DNA of 64,000 bases, taken from Convivina praedatoris (GTDB lineage: Bacteria > Bacillota > Bacilli > Lactobacillales > Lactobacillaceae). The translations under genes and the position numbers were made by a program. Position 1 is the stretch's first letter. Each line of letters opens with the position of its first letter. The notes below the pieces were generated by a model. It saw only the letters and a program-made list of their open reading frames with translations. It ran no database searches and was not told the origin of the DNA. Of this stretch, positions 35,060 through 44,331 are shown in pieces. The stretch is from the NCBI RefSeq assembly GCF_933208495.1, contig NZ_CAKOET010000002.1, positions 62,001 through 126,000 on the forward strand. The letters are read 5' to 3'.

Positions 35060-37318
35060 ATGAAAAGAATTTTTGAAGTTAATCCATGGACTGTCACTTC
35101 ACATGATTTAAATTCAGACGATAAGCGTTTACAAGAATCTATGACTAGTCTTGGAAATGAATATATGGGTATGCGGGGGATGTTTGAGGAACGGTATTCT
35201 GGTGATACTCACCAAGGTATTTACATCGGTGGCGTGTGGTTTCCCGATAAAACTCGTGTTGGTTGGTGGAAAAATGGATATCCATTATATTTTGGTAAAG
35301 CAATCAATGCATTAAATTTTGTTAAAGCGGATATTTATGTTGATGGGCAACAAGTTGATTTGGCACAGAACCAGTTTGATGATTTTGAAATTTCGTTGGA
35401 TATGAAAAAGGGCATACTAGTTCGTCAATTTACTGTTTTTGGAGTTCATTTTCAAATTACCCGGTTAGTATCTGTTGCCACCAAAGAATTAGCTGATATT
35501 CATTATGAATTTACCTCAGTGGATGGACAGGCACATCAAATTCACTTTGATGCTAGTGTTGATGCTGATGTTACCAATGAAGATTCAAATTATGACGAAA
35601 AATTTTGGCAGGTATTGGGTCAAGGACACGATAATACTGGCTCTTATATAGCTACTCAGACGATTAAAAATCCTTTTGGGGTACCACAATTTACGGTAGT
35701 AGCTCATCAGAGTTTTATCGGAGGTGAGTTTGCAAAAAATGAGCAAAGCGATCAAGAGATTACGGATAGCTTTGTAATTAATGTTCCAGAAAAAGGATCT
35801 ATTACTTTTGAAAAGCGTGTTTTTGTTACGACTTCGCGAGATTATCATTCTCTAGAAGAAATAATTGCGGCTGGCCGTCAATTATCTCAAAAATATCAAG
35901 GCCAAGATTATCAAAGTATTTATGATGCACATGTATCTGAATGGTCAAAGCGTTGGGAAAAAGCTGATGTTGAAATAAGAGGTGATGATGCTGCTCAACA
36001 AGGCATTCGCTTTAACTTGTTCCAATTATTTTCAACATATTATGGCCAGGATTCACGTTTGAACATTGGGCCAAAGGGCTTTACTGGAGAAAAGTATGGT
36101 GGGGCTACTTATTGGGATACAGAAGCATTTGCTATTCCAGTTTACTTAGGGGTTGCAGACCCATCTGTTACCAAAGCACTACTGCAGTACCGATTTGATC
36201 AATTAGCAGGTGCCTTTCATAATGCTAAGGAACAGGGACTCAAAGGGGCTTTATATCCAATGGTTACCTTTGATGGGATTGAATCACATAACGAGTGGGA
36301 AATAACTTTTGAAGAAATCCACCGTAATTCAACCATTGCTTATGCCATCTACAATTACACCAATATAACAGGAGATCATTCTTGGTTAGATGGAAATGGG
36401 GCTCAAGTACTATACAATATCGCTCGTTTCTGGGCTGATCGTGTACATTATTCGGTACGTAAGCAACAGTATATGATTCATGGAGTAACTGGTCCTAATG
36501 AGTATGAAAATAATGTTAATAATAATTTTTATACCAATTGGATGGCTAAGTGGGTCTTACAATATGCCATTGATAGCTACTCTGAGATTGATGAGGATCA
36601 GAGGGTTAAATTAGCGATTACACCAGCTGAATTAGCTAACTGGCAAGAAATTGCTAATAAAATGTATTTACCTGAAGCAGATGTAGATTTGAACGGTAAG
36701 AAGACTCATATTTTTGTACAACACGATACCTTCTTAGATAAAGATCTAACACCAATTGCTGATATGCCCCAAGAAATTCGGCCAATTAATCAGCATTGGT
36801 CATGGGACAGAATTTTGCGGTCGCCATACATTAAACAATCAGACACGCTTCATGCCATGTTCTATTTTCCAGATGCATTTACTGAGGATGAAAAGCGTAA
36901 TAACTTTAATTTCTATGAACCACTAACAGTTCATGAATCGTCATTGTCGCCTTCTGTTCATTCGATTTTGGCTGCTGACTTGAGAATGGAGGATAAGGCG
37001 GTTGAAATGTATGAACGTGCAGCACGGCTTGATCTTGATAACTATAATAATGACACCAGTGATGGATTGCATATTACAGCTATGACCGGTTCATGGTTAG
37101 CTATTGTTCAAGGATTTTCGGGGATGCGTGTGCGTGATGGAAAATTGTATTTCAAGCCATTCTTACCCCAAAAATGGACAGAGTATTCTTTCCGTTTAGT
37201 ATTTAGAGGCCGAGTATTAGAAGTGGTTGTTAATACTCAAGGGGCTAAAGTTAAATTAGTATCTGGTGATCCTTTAATCATTAATTTACTTGGGAAAGAT
37301 ATTCATTTAGATAAATAG
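35060..37318 (+). CDS. mapA: Maltose phosphorylase (glycoside hydrolase family 65)
   Basis: A 752-residue cytoplasmic enzyme that splits maltose with phosphate into glucose and beta-glucose-1-phosphate. It has the family layout: N-terminal beta-sandwich, linker, (alpha/alpha)6 barrel and a small C-terminal sheet. The general acid lies in GVTGPNEYENN (about residue 485), and WDTEAF and WSWDRILRSP are typical sites. GH65 also holds trehalose and kojibiose phosphorylases, so the substrate rests on the overall pattern and the transporter. No beta-phosphoglucomutase gene, needed for the next step, is adjacent. Confidence 0.88.
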   Translation: MKRIFEVNPWTVTSHDLNSDDKRLQESMTSLGNEYMGMRGMFEERYSGDTHQGIYIGGVWFPDKTRVGWWKNGYPLYFGKAINALNFVKADIYVDGQQVDLAQNQFDDFEISLDMKKGILVRQFTVFGVHFQITRLVSVATKELADIHYEFTSVDGQAHQIHFDASVDADVTNEDSNYDEKFWQVLGQGHDNTGSYIATQTIKNPFGVPQFTVVAHQSFIGGEFAKNEQSDQEITDSFVINVPEKGSITFEKRVFVTTSRDYHSLEEIIAAGRQLSQKYQGQDYQSIYDAHVSEWSKRWEKADVEIRGDDAAQQGIRFNLFQLFSTYYGQDSRLNIGPKGFTGEKYGGATYWDTEAFAIPVYLGVADPSVTKALLQYRFDQLAGAFHNAKEQGLKGALYPMVTFDGIESHNEWEITFEEIHRNSTIAYAIYNYTNITGDHSWLDGNGAQVLYNIARFWADRVHYSVRKQQYMIHGVTGPNEYENNVNNNFYTNWMAKWVLQYAIDSYSEIDEDQRVKLAITPAELANWQEIANKMYLPEADVDLNGKKTHIFVQHDTFLDKDLTPIADMPQEIRPINQHWSWDRILRSPYIKQSDTLHAMFYFPDAFTEDEKRNNFNFYEPLTVHESSLSPSVHSILAADLRMEDKAVEMYERAARLDLDNYNNDTSDGLHITAMTGSWLAIVQGFSGMRVRDGKLYFKPFLPQKWTEYSFRLVFRGRVLEVVVNTQGAKVKLVSGDPLIINLLGKDIHLDK

Positions 37319-37330
37319 TATAGTGGGTAC

Positions 37331-37360
37331 AAAAAATAAGCGACTAGTCGCTTATTTTTT
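37331..37360 (+). terminator. Terminator between maltose phosphorylase and mutarotase
   Basis: A perfect 30-base palindrome with AAAAAATAAGCGACT arms. Because galM follows on the same strand with only 18 bases in between, it may act as a partial terminator or mRNA-stabilising stem in a single operon. Confidence 0.7.
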
Positions 37361-37378
37361 GTGAAAACGAGGTTCCTT

Positions 37379-38356
37379 ATGAAAGTAGTAAAAAAAGAAT
37401 TTGGTAAATTAAACAACGGACAAGTTGTGTGGGCATACACCTTGGAAAATAGAAAAGGAACTAGTCTTACTGCCATATCTTATGGGGCTACTTGGCAATC
37501 GTTGATAGTTAATCATTTAGGAAAAGCACAAGAATTATTAGTTAAATTCCATGATATGAAATCATATCTCAATAATCCATTTCATCTAGGCAATACAATT
37601 GGTCGTGTTGGTGGACGTTTATCCCGGATAAGCTATGACTTAGGGGGAAATCGGTTTAACTTAACTGCTAATGATCATGGACATGTGTTACATTCTGGGA
37701 TTAACGGGTTTGATTCAGTAAACTGGTCAGCAGAAATTGCTGACCATGGTGACAGAGCTGAAATTATATTTTCACATACCTTCGAGGATGAGTTTCCGGG
37801 TCACTTATTGGCACAGGTTATTTATACTCTAGATGACCAAAATAAGATTCAAATTTCTTTCAGCGGAAGATCTACACTACCAACGTTATTTAATCCAATG
37901 ACGCATGTGTACTTTAATTTGGCAGGTGGGGGTTTAAATATCAGCCAACATCAACTAAGGATTAACTCTAAAAAACATGTCGAAGTAGATAATGTCAAAA
38001 TTCCGACGGGAAATTTGCTTCAAAATACTGATACACGATTTGATTTTTCTGATTTTAAAACAATTAGGAATCAGGAATTTGATGATGCGTGGTTATTAGA
38101 TAATAATCACCAAGGACCACTGGTCAGTTTAAAAAATCCTACAAATGGTATTCAACTTGATATAAATTCTGATCGAAATGGCGTCGTGGTGTTCACAACT
38201 GATCCAGCCCAAAATAGTTCTGAAAATACAGCAATCGCGATTGAAATGCAAACCCTACCAGATGCAATTAATCATGAAAATTTTGGCAATATTAATTTAC
38301 CAGCTAATCAAACACAAACGTATTCGGTGACGTATCAGTTGAAATATAATCAGTAA
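37379..38356 (+). CDS. galM: Aldose 1-epimerase (mutarotase)
   Basis: A 325-residue beta-sandwich enzyme that interconverts alpha and beta anomers of glucose or galactose. Family residues are visible: GNTIGRVGGRL, the histidine in HVLHSG, HVYFNLAG and the C-terminal IEMQTLPDA with the catalytic glutamate region. In maltose phosphorolysis it would equilibrate the released glucose. The ATG at 37379 has GAGG upstream; a GTG at 37361 lies inside the preceding palindrome and is unlikely. It is the last gene of the maltose locus. Confidence 0.9.
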   Translation: MKVVKKEFGKLNNGQVVWAYTLENRKGTSLTAISYGATWQSLIVNHLGKAQELLVKFHDMKSYLNNPFHLGNTIGRVGGRLSRISYDLGGNRFNLTANDHGHVLHSGINGFDSVNWSAEIADHGDRAEIIFSHTFEDEFPGHLLAQVIYTLDDQNKIQISFSGRSTLPTLFNPMTHVYFNLAGGGLNISQHQLRINSKKHVEVDNVKIPTGNLLQNTDTRFDFSDFKTIRNQEFDDAWLLDNNHQGPLVSLKNPTNGIQLDINSDRNGVVVFTTDPAQNSSENTAIAIEMQTLPDAINHENFGNINLPANQTQTYSVTYQLKYNQ

Positions 38357-38361
38357 AGATA

Positions 38362-38679
38362 CTACTTGTCCAATTTTACTGCTGTTCCGTAAGCCGTGAT
38401 GGACATCATATCTTGTCCAATTGAACCAGAGTCAAAGCGCATCATAATCACAGCATCAGCTCCCATCGTTTGGGCATTGACACACATTCGATCAATAGCT
38501 TCCTGCCGAGCTTCTTCTAACATTTTAGTATAGGGTTTGATTTCACCACCCACGATGTTTTTCAAACCAGCGCTCATATTACTGAACATATTGCGGGATT
38601 GAACGGTCATGCCAAATACTTCGCCAATGGTTTAAACCACCTGATGGTTGGCAACTGTTTCGCTGGTTGCAACTAACAT
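38362..38679 (-). pseudogene. YbjQ/UPF0145 heavy-metal-binding-like protein with nonsense mutation
   Basis: The gene is in frame over 106 codons from the ATG at 38679 (GGAGG upstream) to 38362, but codon 16 is TAA (38634-38632) between NHQVV and [14 protein letters not shown]. In relatives this position is followed directly by the conserved IGEVFG block, so a single base change is enough to explain the stop. The rest ([30 protein letters not shown]) is family-like. Restart at the ATG at 38610 would lose the N-terminal strand. Confidence 0.8.
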
Positions 38680-38820
38680 AAAAAACCTCCTCTATAAACT
38701 GTGTGTGACAGTTGTAATATCAATACCATTAAAAAGATAAAAATATACATATGATATGATTTTATCATGAGAAGATGTTATAACTACCATTTTATCGAGA
38801 CCAGAAATTGAGGGTAATCA

Positions 38821-39507
38821 ATGAGTAAAGTTTTTTTAGTTGAAGATGATCCGACTATTCGTGAAAATATTAGAACTGCCTTAAATAAATGGCAATATGA
38901 AGTAATCATTGTCCAAGATTGGAATCAAGTGGTTAGTGAAATTATGGCCGCTCAGGTAGACTTAGTATTGATGGATATCACTTTACCGATATTTGATGGG
39001 TTCCACTGGACTGAAGAGCTTCGAAAGCAGTCACAAGTACCGATTATTTTTATTTCTTCGGCCGACATGAACCCCAATGCAGTCCGAGCGATTGCTACTG
39101 GAGCCGATGATTATGTCACGAAACCCTTTGTCCTGGATGTTTTGATTTCTAAGGTTCAGGCTATTTTACGGCGAGTTAATCAATATAATCCAACCGATAA
39201 TTCGGTGTTAGATTTTGATGGTAGCACCTTGAGTACTTTAACTAACGAATTAAACTATGGTGATGCGACGGTCAAGTTGACCCCCACCGAAGGCTATATT
39301 TTGCAATTGTTAATTTTAAACCTCAATCAAATTGTTTCCAAAACTAAGATTATGCGGATGCTTTGGCAGGGGGGAGCTTTTATTGATGAGGATGTGCTTA
39401 ACACAAATATTAGTCGTTTACGATCAAAAATGAAAACAGTCGATTTACCGGATCGAATTATTACAGAACGTGGACAGGGATATCGTTTGGTGGAAAATGA
39501 TTTGTAA
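38821..39507 (+). CDS. bceR: Response regulator, BceR-like (OmpR family)
   Basis: A 228-residue regulator with a receiver domain (acidic pair EDD at 8-10, phosphorylated Asp in LVLMDITLP near residue 51, Lys in DDYVTKPF) and a C-terminal winged-helix DNA-binding domain (about 130-225). The overlapping kinase and the following ABC genes define a Bce-type module that senses and exports cell-wall-targeting peptide antibiotics such as bacitracin. GAGGGT precedes the ATG. The gene name follows the module and does not imply a tested ligand. Confidence 0.9.
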   Translation: MSKVFLVEDDPTIRENIRTALNKWQYEVIIVQDWNQVVSEIMAAQVDLVLMDITLPIFDGFHWTEELRKQSQVPIIFISSADMNPNAVRAIATGADDYVTKPFVLDVLISKVQAILRRVNQYNPTDNSVLDFDGSTLSTLTNELNYGDATVKLTPTEGYILQLLILNLNQIVSKTKIMRMLWQGGAFIDEDVLNTNISRLRSKMKTVDLPDRIITERGQGYRLVENDL

Positions 39508-40465
39508 AATAAAATATTTGGCGCAGTTATTGAGTCAACAAATTATTATCTTAATTGTTTACTTGACCATGTTGGTTATTCCAACGATGATTTTAAAGCT
39601 CCAGGGGGATAATGTTAATTTAGTCTGGCAGACCTTTCAATTTACCTGGATTCCAGTCTTGTTGGTGATTATTTGTCGTGTATATGGAAGCCATGTGACC
39701 ATTAAAAAAGTGCAAAAGAGAGTGCCAATTCGCTCTTGGAATCCTGTTTTACAGGTTCAGCAACAGGTTATTTTGGCTGAAAGTCAGCGCTTCAATGATT
39801 TAGAAAGTCAAAACTATTTTAAAACCCGTCAATTGATTGATTACTTGATGACTTGGAGTCATGAAATGAAACTGCCAATTGCTGCGTTAAATTTAATGGC
39901 TGAACAAGAGTCTACGGTTGATAGTGACCAAGTTGTTAAACAATTGTCTCTGATGAAAAATCAGTTAGAAATGTTACTAAGTTATGAACGTTTAAATGAT
40001 TTTAATCATGACTTAGACTTTAGCTGGTTAACTATCGCTGATATTATTGATGAAACAATCAAAGAATATTCAACTTTTTTCATTGAAAAACAATTAAAAC
40101 CAGTCATTCGGGTGTCTCCAACCAGAATTCTTAGTGACCAAAAATGGTTGTTATTTATCGTTAAGCAACTGGTGTATAACGCTATTAAATATAGTAATCC
40201 GCAATCAGAAATTGAGCTTAATTGGTCGGACAATCAATTAACTATTAGTAACCATGGTCTGCCGATTGCGGCCAATGATTTACCACGGATTTTTGAACCT
40301 GGTTTTACCGGCGATAACGGCCACCAGCAACAATCCGCCACGGGGATGGGATTGTATCTGGTTCAACAAATTTGTCAACAGTTGGATATCACGATTACTA
40401 TTAGTTCTGACCCCCAAGTTACCAGGGCTGCCCTAACCTTTCCTAAGGCAGCGTTGAAAGTCTAA
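39497..40465 (+). CDS. bceS: Intramembrane-sensing histidine kinase, BceS-like
   Basis: A 322-residue kinase with two N-terminal membrane helices (about residues 12-33 and 42-60) and almost no extracellular loop, the layout of kinases that take their signal from the partner BceAB transporter. The phosphoaccepting histidine is in TWSHEMKLPIAAL, followed by the N box (LVYNAIKYS) and G box (ATGMGLYLV). The ATG at 39497 overlaps the end of bceR. A GTG at 39470 is possible but has no ribosome site. Confidence 0.9.
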   Translation: MICKIKYLAQLLSQQIIILIVYLTMLVIPTMILKLQGDNVNLVWQTFQFTWIPVLLVIICRVYGSHVTIKKVQKRVPIRSWNPVLQVQQQVILAESQRFNDLESQNYFKTRQLIDYLMTWSHEMKLPIAALNLMAEQESTVDSDQVVKQLSLMKNQLEMLLSYERLNDFNHDLDFSWLTIADIIDETIKEYSTFFIEKQLKPVIRVSPTRILSDQKWLLFIVKQLVYNAIKYSNPQSEIELNWSDNQLTISNHGLPIAANDLPRIFEPGFTGDNGHQQQSATGMGLYLVQQICQQLDITITISSDPQVTRAALTFPKAALKV

Positions 40466-40537
40466 CAAACTGTAAGATTGGTTCTAACAGAAGTCTTTTA
40501 CAATTGAACTTATTCAAAGTAAAGAGAAGGAATTATC

Positions 40538-41296
40538 ATGACATTGTTAGAACTACAGCATATTCAAAAAAGTTACCAGGAAGGTTTGAAAAGTAAAGTT
40601 GCTTTAAAAGATATTTCCTTTGGTATTGAATCTGGCGAATATGTCGCCATTATGGGTGAATCTGGAGCCGGAAAAACGACCCTGTTAAATATTATGGCTA
40701 CCTTGGATAAGCCAACCAGTGGCAAGATTGAATTAAATGGAACTGATTTGAAGAGCTTATCAGAAAATGAAGCTGCTCATTTCCGTCGTGAAGAATTAGG
40801 ATTTGTTTTTCAAAATTTTGATTTATTAGATACGTTTAATAACCGCGACAATATATTTTTACCGCTTGTTTTGTCTAAAGTGCCAGAAAAAGAGATGCAA
40901 GATCGTCTCACTGGACTAGCGGAACAATTGGAAATTACTGATTTATTGGATCGTTATCCGAGTGAGATTTCTGGGGGTCAAAAACAACGAGTGGCTGCTG
41001 CTCGGGCGCTCATTACTCATCCAGAGTTAATTTTGGCTGATGAACCGACTGGTGCCTTGGATTCTCACAGTTCTGCTCAACTTCTGGGATTATTTGATCA
41101 AGTTAATCAATTGGGACAAACAATTTTAATGGTTACTCATAGTGCTTTAACAGCCAGTTACTCTAAGCGTACGCTTTTCATTAAAGATGGCATTATTTAT
41201 CATCAACTTAATCGTGGCGAGTTAACTCAAAAAGAATATCTGGATAAGATCTCAACTAGTTTGAATGCTATCATCAGTGGTGGGAGCGTTAACTAA
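40538..41296 (+). CDS. bceA: ABC transporter ATPase, BceA-like
   Basis: A 252-residue MacB-type ATPase with Walker A GESGAGKTT, Q-loop FVFQNFDLLD, signature SGGQKQR and Walker B LILADEPTGALD. It powers the BceB permease, which frees lipid-cycle intermediates from peptide antibiotics. It is separated from bceS by 72 bases carrying its own promoter region (TGTAAGATTGG...TTTACAATTG, a weak inverted repeat that may be the BceR site). Its stop overlaps the permease start by one base. Confidence 0.93.
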   Translation: MTLLELQHIQKSYQEGLKSKVALKDISFGIESGEYVAIMGESGAGKTTLLNIMATLDKPTSGKIELNGTDLKSLSENEAAHFRREELGFVFQNFDLLDTFNNRDNIFLPLVLSKVPEKEMQDRLTGLAEQLEITDLLDRYPSEISGGQKQRVAAARALITHPELILADEPTGALDSHSSAQLLGLFDQVNQLGQTILMVTHSALTASYSKRTLFIKDGIIYHQLNRGELTQKEYLDKISTSLNAIISGGSVN

Positions 41297-43251
41297 TGGT
41301 TGAATTGAAATTAGCATGGCATAGTTTAACTAGGAATTGGCAGCGTTACACCCTATTTGTTTTATCAAGCACCTTGTTAGTTGCTATTAATTATATTTTT
41401 GTTAGTATTTTGCAAAATCCAAGCATTAAAGCACCGACCAATAATGGAAAAATGGTGATTTCAGTTGTGGCGATTGGTTTTGTCTTTATTGCTTTGCTAT
41501 CACTGATTTTCATGTTTTACGCTAACGGATTTTTAACTCGACAGCGCAATCAAGAATTGGGTATTTATAATATTTTAGGAATGACCCATCGTGAGCTGAA
41601 TGTAATTGTTTTTTTTCAAAACAGTATGATGTATGTGGTAAGTCTAATAACCGGGTTACTGGTTGGTATTTCTTTTCAAGAGTTAGCCTTTTTAGTACTT
41701 CGAAATTTACTGGATAATGATCAAATAGTTGGGAATACAGCTTTTTCATCGGTGTTACTCATTGCGACGTTTTTCCTAGTTATCAATTTACTGATTTATC
41801 TCCGAGATATTTTCAAAATGCGCCGGTTAAATCCAATCAATTTGTTAAAAGCAGCCCGTCAAGCGCCCAAAGAACCGAAAGCTCGTTGGATTATCGGGGG
41901 ATTGGGAATAGTCATTTTAGGAACTGGCTATTATCTATCGGTTACCACTAAACCTAGTCTATCAGCGATTATCCTATTTATGATTGCGGTAGTGCTGGTA
42001 GTAATTGGTACTTATTTCCTATTTATTGCCGGCAGTATTGTTATTTTGAAGTTGTTACGCCAAAATAAGAAATTCTATTATCAACCGAATCATTTTATTT
42101 CAGTTTCGGGGATGCTTTTTCGGATGAAACAAAATGGTGCGGGCTTGGCATCAATTTGTTTGCTATGTACGTCAACTTTAGTAGTGTTGACTGCAGTCAT
42201 CAGTCTATTTGCTGGTTCTCAAAAAATTATGGAAAATTTCATGCCCTATGACATGTTCATGACCAGTAGCCAGCCACTGAATCAGACACAACAAAAACAT
42301 ATTAAAGAACTAGCCACTGATAATCATTTGAAGATCAGTAATCAACGGCAATTAACAACCTCTTATTCAACGCCAATTAATATTGCGAATGAACATCAGG
42401 TTAAACCTGAATTTAAAGATATTAGCCTTAAAAATTTGAATTTAACGGCTACAACTGTTGAACAATATAATCAGTGGCAGGGTAAGCATCTTAGTGTCGC
42501 TGACGATGAGCTATTGGTCTATTCACCAAAAGAAAGGTTAAAGACTGACATTTTAACCATCAATGGGATTACTTATCATATCAAGCAAATTAGTGATTTT
42601 GATATGCCAGATAGTTATGCGGATTCTGCTCCTAAAATGATGTATTTATTTGCTAACAATAGAGAAACAGTCGAAAAATTGTTAGCTCATGATGAAACGA
42701 ATGATGCTGTACCAACTGGATTTAATAAAAATATTTTTGTGTTTAATGTGCGGGGGACTCTTAATCAAAAACTAACGTTTACTAAAGAAGTCAAAAAGTA
42801 TTTATCTAATTTAGAAGGGAATGTTGATTCTAAGTCAGAAATGGCACAGGCTTTTAAAGCTATCTTCGGTGGCTTACTATTTGTCGGAAGTTTAATTGGT
42901 ATTACGCTAAGCATTATCACTGCACTGATTATTTATTATAAGCAGATTTCTGAAGGATTAGCTGATCGACATAACTTTGAAACGATGCAACGTGTGGGCT
43001 TAAGTTATAAGGAAACGCAAAAGGCAATTCATAGTCAAATGTTAATGGTCTTTATGCTACCAATTGCCGGGGCGGTGATTAACTTAGGCTTTGCTTATCC
43101 AGCCTTAAGGAGTGTCTTTAAAGGCTTGGGTGTCTGGGATCAGGGCATCTTTGCCAGCGTAGCGTTATCAGTAACGGTCATCTTATTTATCTGTTATATT
43201 ATTGTTTATCTCTTAACAACTCGAGTTTATCATCGGATTGTTAACGGTTAA
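41296..43251 (+). CDS. bceB: FtsX-type ABC permease, BceB-like
   Basis: A 651-residue permease with ten predicted membrane helices and a large extracellular domain of about 200 residues between helices 7 and 8 (around residues 320-525), the hallmark of BceB and the part that recognises the antibiotic. The helix arrangement 1 + 3 + 3 + 3 and C-terminal FtsX domain fit. Coupled to bceA. The sequence of the extracellular domain, which decides specificity, is not recognisable, so the ligand is unknown. Confidence 0.92.
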   Translation: MVELKLAWHSLTRNWQRYTLFVLSSTLLVAINYIFVSILQNPSIKAPTNNGKMVISVVAIGFVFIALLSLIFMFYANGFLTRQRNQELGIYNILGMTHRELNVIVFFQNSMMYVVSLITGLLVGISFQELAFLVLRNLLDNDQIVGNTAFSSVLLIATFFLVINLLIYLRDIFKMRRLNPINLLKAARQAPKEPKARWIIGGLGIVILGTGYYLSVTTKPSLSAIILFMIAVVLVVIGTYFLFIAGSIVILKLLRQNKKFYYQPNHFISVSGMLFRMKQNGAGLASICLLCTSTLVVLTAVISLFAGSQKIMENFMPYDMFMTSSQPLNQTQQKHIKELATDNHLKISNQRQLTTSYSTPINIANEHQVKPEFKDISLKNLNLTATTVEQYNQWQGKHLSVADDELLVYSPKERLKTDILTINGITYHIKQISDFDMPDSYADSAPKMMYLFANNRETVEKLLAHDETNDAVPTGFNKNIFVFNVRGTLNQKLTFTKEVKKYLSNLEGNVDSKSEMAQAFKAIFGGLLFVGSLIGITLSIITALIIYYKQISEGLADRHNFETMQRVGLSYKETQKAIHSQMLMVFMLPIAGAVINLGFAYPALRSVFKGLGVWDQGIFASVALSVTVILFICYIIVYLLTTRVYHRIVNG

Positions 43252-43281
43252 AAAGGAAACAAGTTTAACTTGTTTCCTTTT
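43251..43281 (+). terminator. Bidirectional terminator between bceB and arsR
   Basis: Perfect 15-base arms (AAAAGGAAACAAGTT and complement) with a single central base. It starts at the last base of bceB and ends one base before the arsR-type gene. Confidence 0.85.
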
Positions 43282-43578
43282 TTACTGATCTTTTTGATAG
43301 CTATAATGATGATCCTGATGTAAAACCACATGGGCACTGTGTTCATAGGCCATTTCAACAACTGCTAAAATATGGGGATCCGTTAAACTATAGCGGATCT
43401 TTTTACCATCTCGTTGGGTGGTAAGTAATTGGTGCTTTCTTAAAAGTGATAATTGATGGGAAACCATGGATTGTTCTAATTTTAAGGCTGTTACAATTTG
43501 ACTTACACTCAGCGGTTCTTTTTCTAGGAGCAATAAAATCCGTAGTCGGGTGGGATTGCTCAGTAGTTTAAAAATCAA
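43282..43578 (-). CDS. ArsR/SmtB-family regulator, CadC/CadX-like, with abnormal start
   Basis: A winged-helix metal-sensor type repressor (IFKLLSNPTRLRILLLL, then VSQIVTALKLEQSMVSHQLSLL in part). It follows cadD by 45 bases, the usual cadD-cadX layout, and presumably releases the operator on binding Cd or Zn. His-rich C-terminus (HQDHHYSYQ) could bind metal. The only standard start is TTG at 43578, which trims the N-terminal helix. Homology-like sequence (NTEKLHETS) extends upstream to an ATC at 43608, where an ATG would be expected behind AAGGGAAGG. Confidence 0.75.
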   Translation of the reverse strand: MIFKLLSNPTRLRILLLLEKEPLSVSQIVTALKLEQSMVSHQLSLLRKHQLLTTQRDGKKIRYSLTDPHILAVVEMAYEHSAHVVLHQDHHYSYQKDQ

Positions 43579-43623
43579 GCTGGTTTCATGTAATTTTTCA
43601 GTATTGATAAGCGGGGCCTTCCC

Positions 43624-44193
43624 TTAATGAAAGAGTAACTGATAGATGTGAGTTAAAAAACCACTATCAAAGAGGACGTAGAGACCAATCAGGATGTAGC
43701 AAATTTTCATTAATTGTTCGCCAAAGCGGTTAATTAAGCTTTGAATCAGGTGATTGCGTTCAATTAATTTTAGCAGAAAAACAATTAGAACGGTTAGGGC
43801 ACTAGTATAAATCAAGGTTTGTAGGAAGGTTGTTAGGCTTTCGCCCAATAGGACTGGTAGAAAAATGGATAAATTACAACCGGCACAAACTGACAGATAG
43901 GTGATTAACACGGCTAGCAGTGGCGACTTTTTTGTGACAGTTTCATTGTCATCATCGTCATCCTTAAAGGCTAAGTAAATTGGAATAATCCCTAGGATAC
44001 CTAATAACCATTCCGGTAAAAAATTTTCGAGTAATTTTCCGGCCATGAAACTAAGAATCATTAAAATTAGATTCCCAAGCAGGTAACCCAGTAGGACTTG
44101 CGATAGGGGATATTTTTTTAATAGGAATAATAGCATGATGAAGAAATCTAAATTGACCGCTACAAAAGTTAAGGTTAAAAGTGTGATATTCAT
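43624..44193 (-). CDS. cadD: Cadmium resistance transporter, CadD family
   Basis: A 189-residue membrane protein with about six helices, an acidic cytoplasmic loop (KDDDDDNE, about residue 77) and CAGCN in the fourth helix region, all typical of CadD, which exports cadmium and confers low-level resistance. The ArsR-family gene downstream is its likely regulator. An inverted repeat ATATGA-N8-TCATAT sits just upstream of the start (44208-44227). ATAT-rich leader and ribosome sequence AAGGATAA precede the ATG. Confidence 0.88.
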   Translation of the reverse strand: MNITLLTLTFVAVNLDFFIMLLFLLKKYPLSQVLLGYLLGNLILMILSFMAGKLLENFLPEWLLGILGIIPIYLAFKDDDDDNETVTKKSPLLAVLITYLSVCAGCNLSIFLPVLLGESLTTFLQTLIYTSALTVLIVFLLKLIERNHLIQSLINRFGEQLMKICYILIGLYVLFDSGFLTHIYQLLFH

Positions 44194-44207
44194 ATTGTTA
44201 TCCTTTC

Positions 44208-44227
44208 ATATGAATATAATATCATAT
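44208..44227 (-). promoter_or_regulatory. Operator candidate of the cadD promoter
   Basis: ATATGA-N8-TCATAT is an inverted repeat of the type bound by ArsR/CadC repressors. It lies 15 bases upstream of cadD. Confidence 0.55.
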
Positions 44228-44261
44228 ATTAAAAACATAGTTCCGATATTTATTGACAATC

Positions 44262-44277
44262 CGTCATTATATTGACG
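44262..44277 (+). promoter_or_regulatory. Operator candidate of the TetR/ABC operon
   Basis: CGTCA-N6-TGACG is a perfect inverted repeat, 3 bases after a TTGACA (44253-44258) that may be the -35. GTCA/TGAC half-sites recur nearby at 44282 and 44301, suggesting more than one binding site. Confidence 0.5.
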
Positions 44278-44331
44278 TTTTGTCATTTTGATGATAACCT
44301 GTCAATACTATTAAGATTGGTGAATATATTG

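Noticed and set aside
40466-40537. BceR binding site
   Set aside because: Only a weak inverted TGTAA/TTACA pair is present. It is too short to report as a feature of its own.
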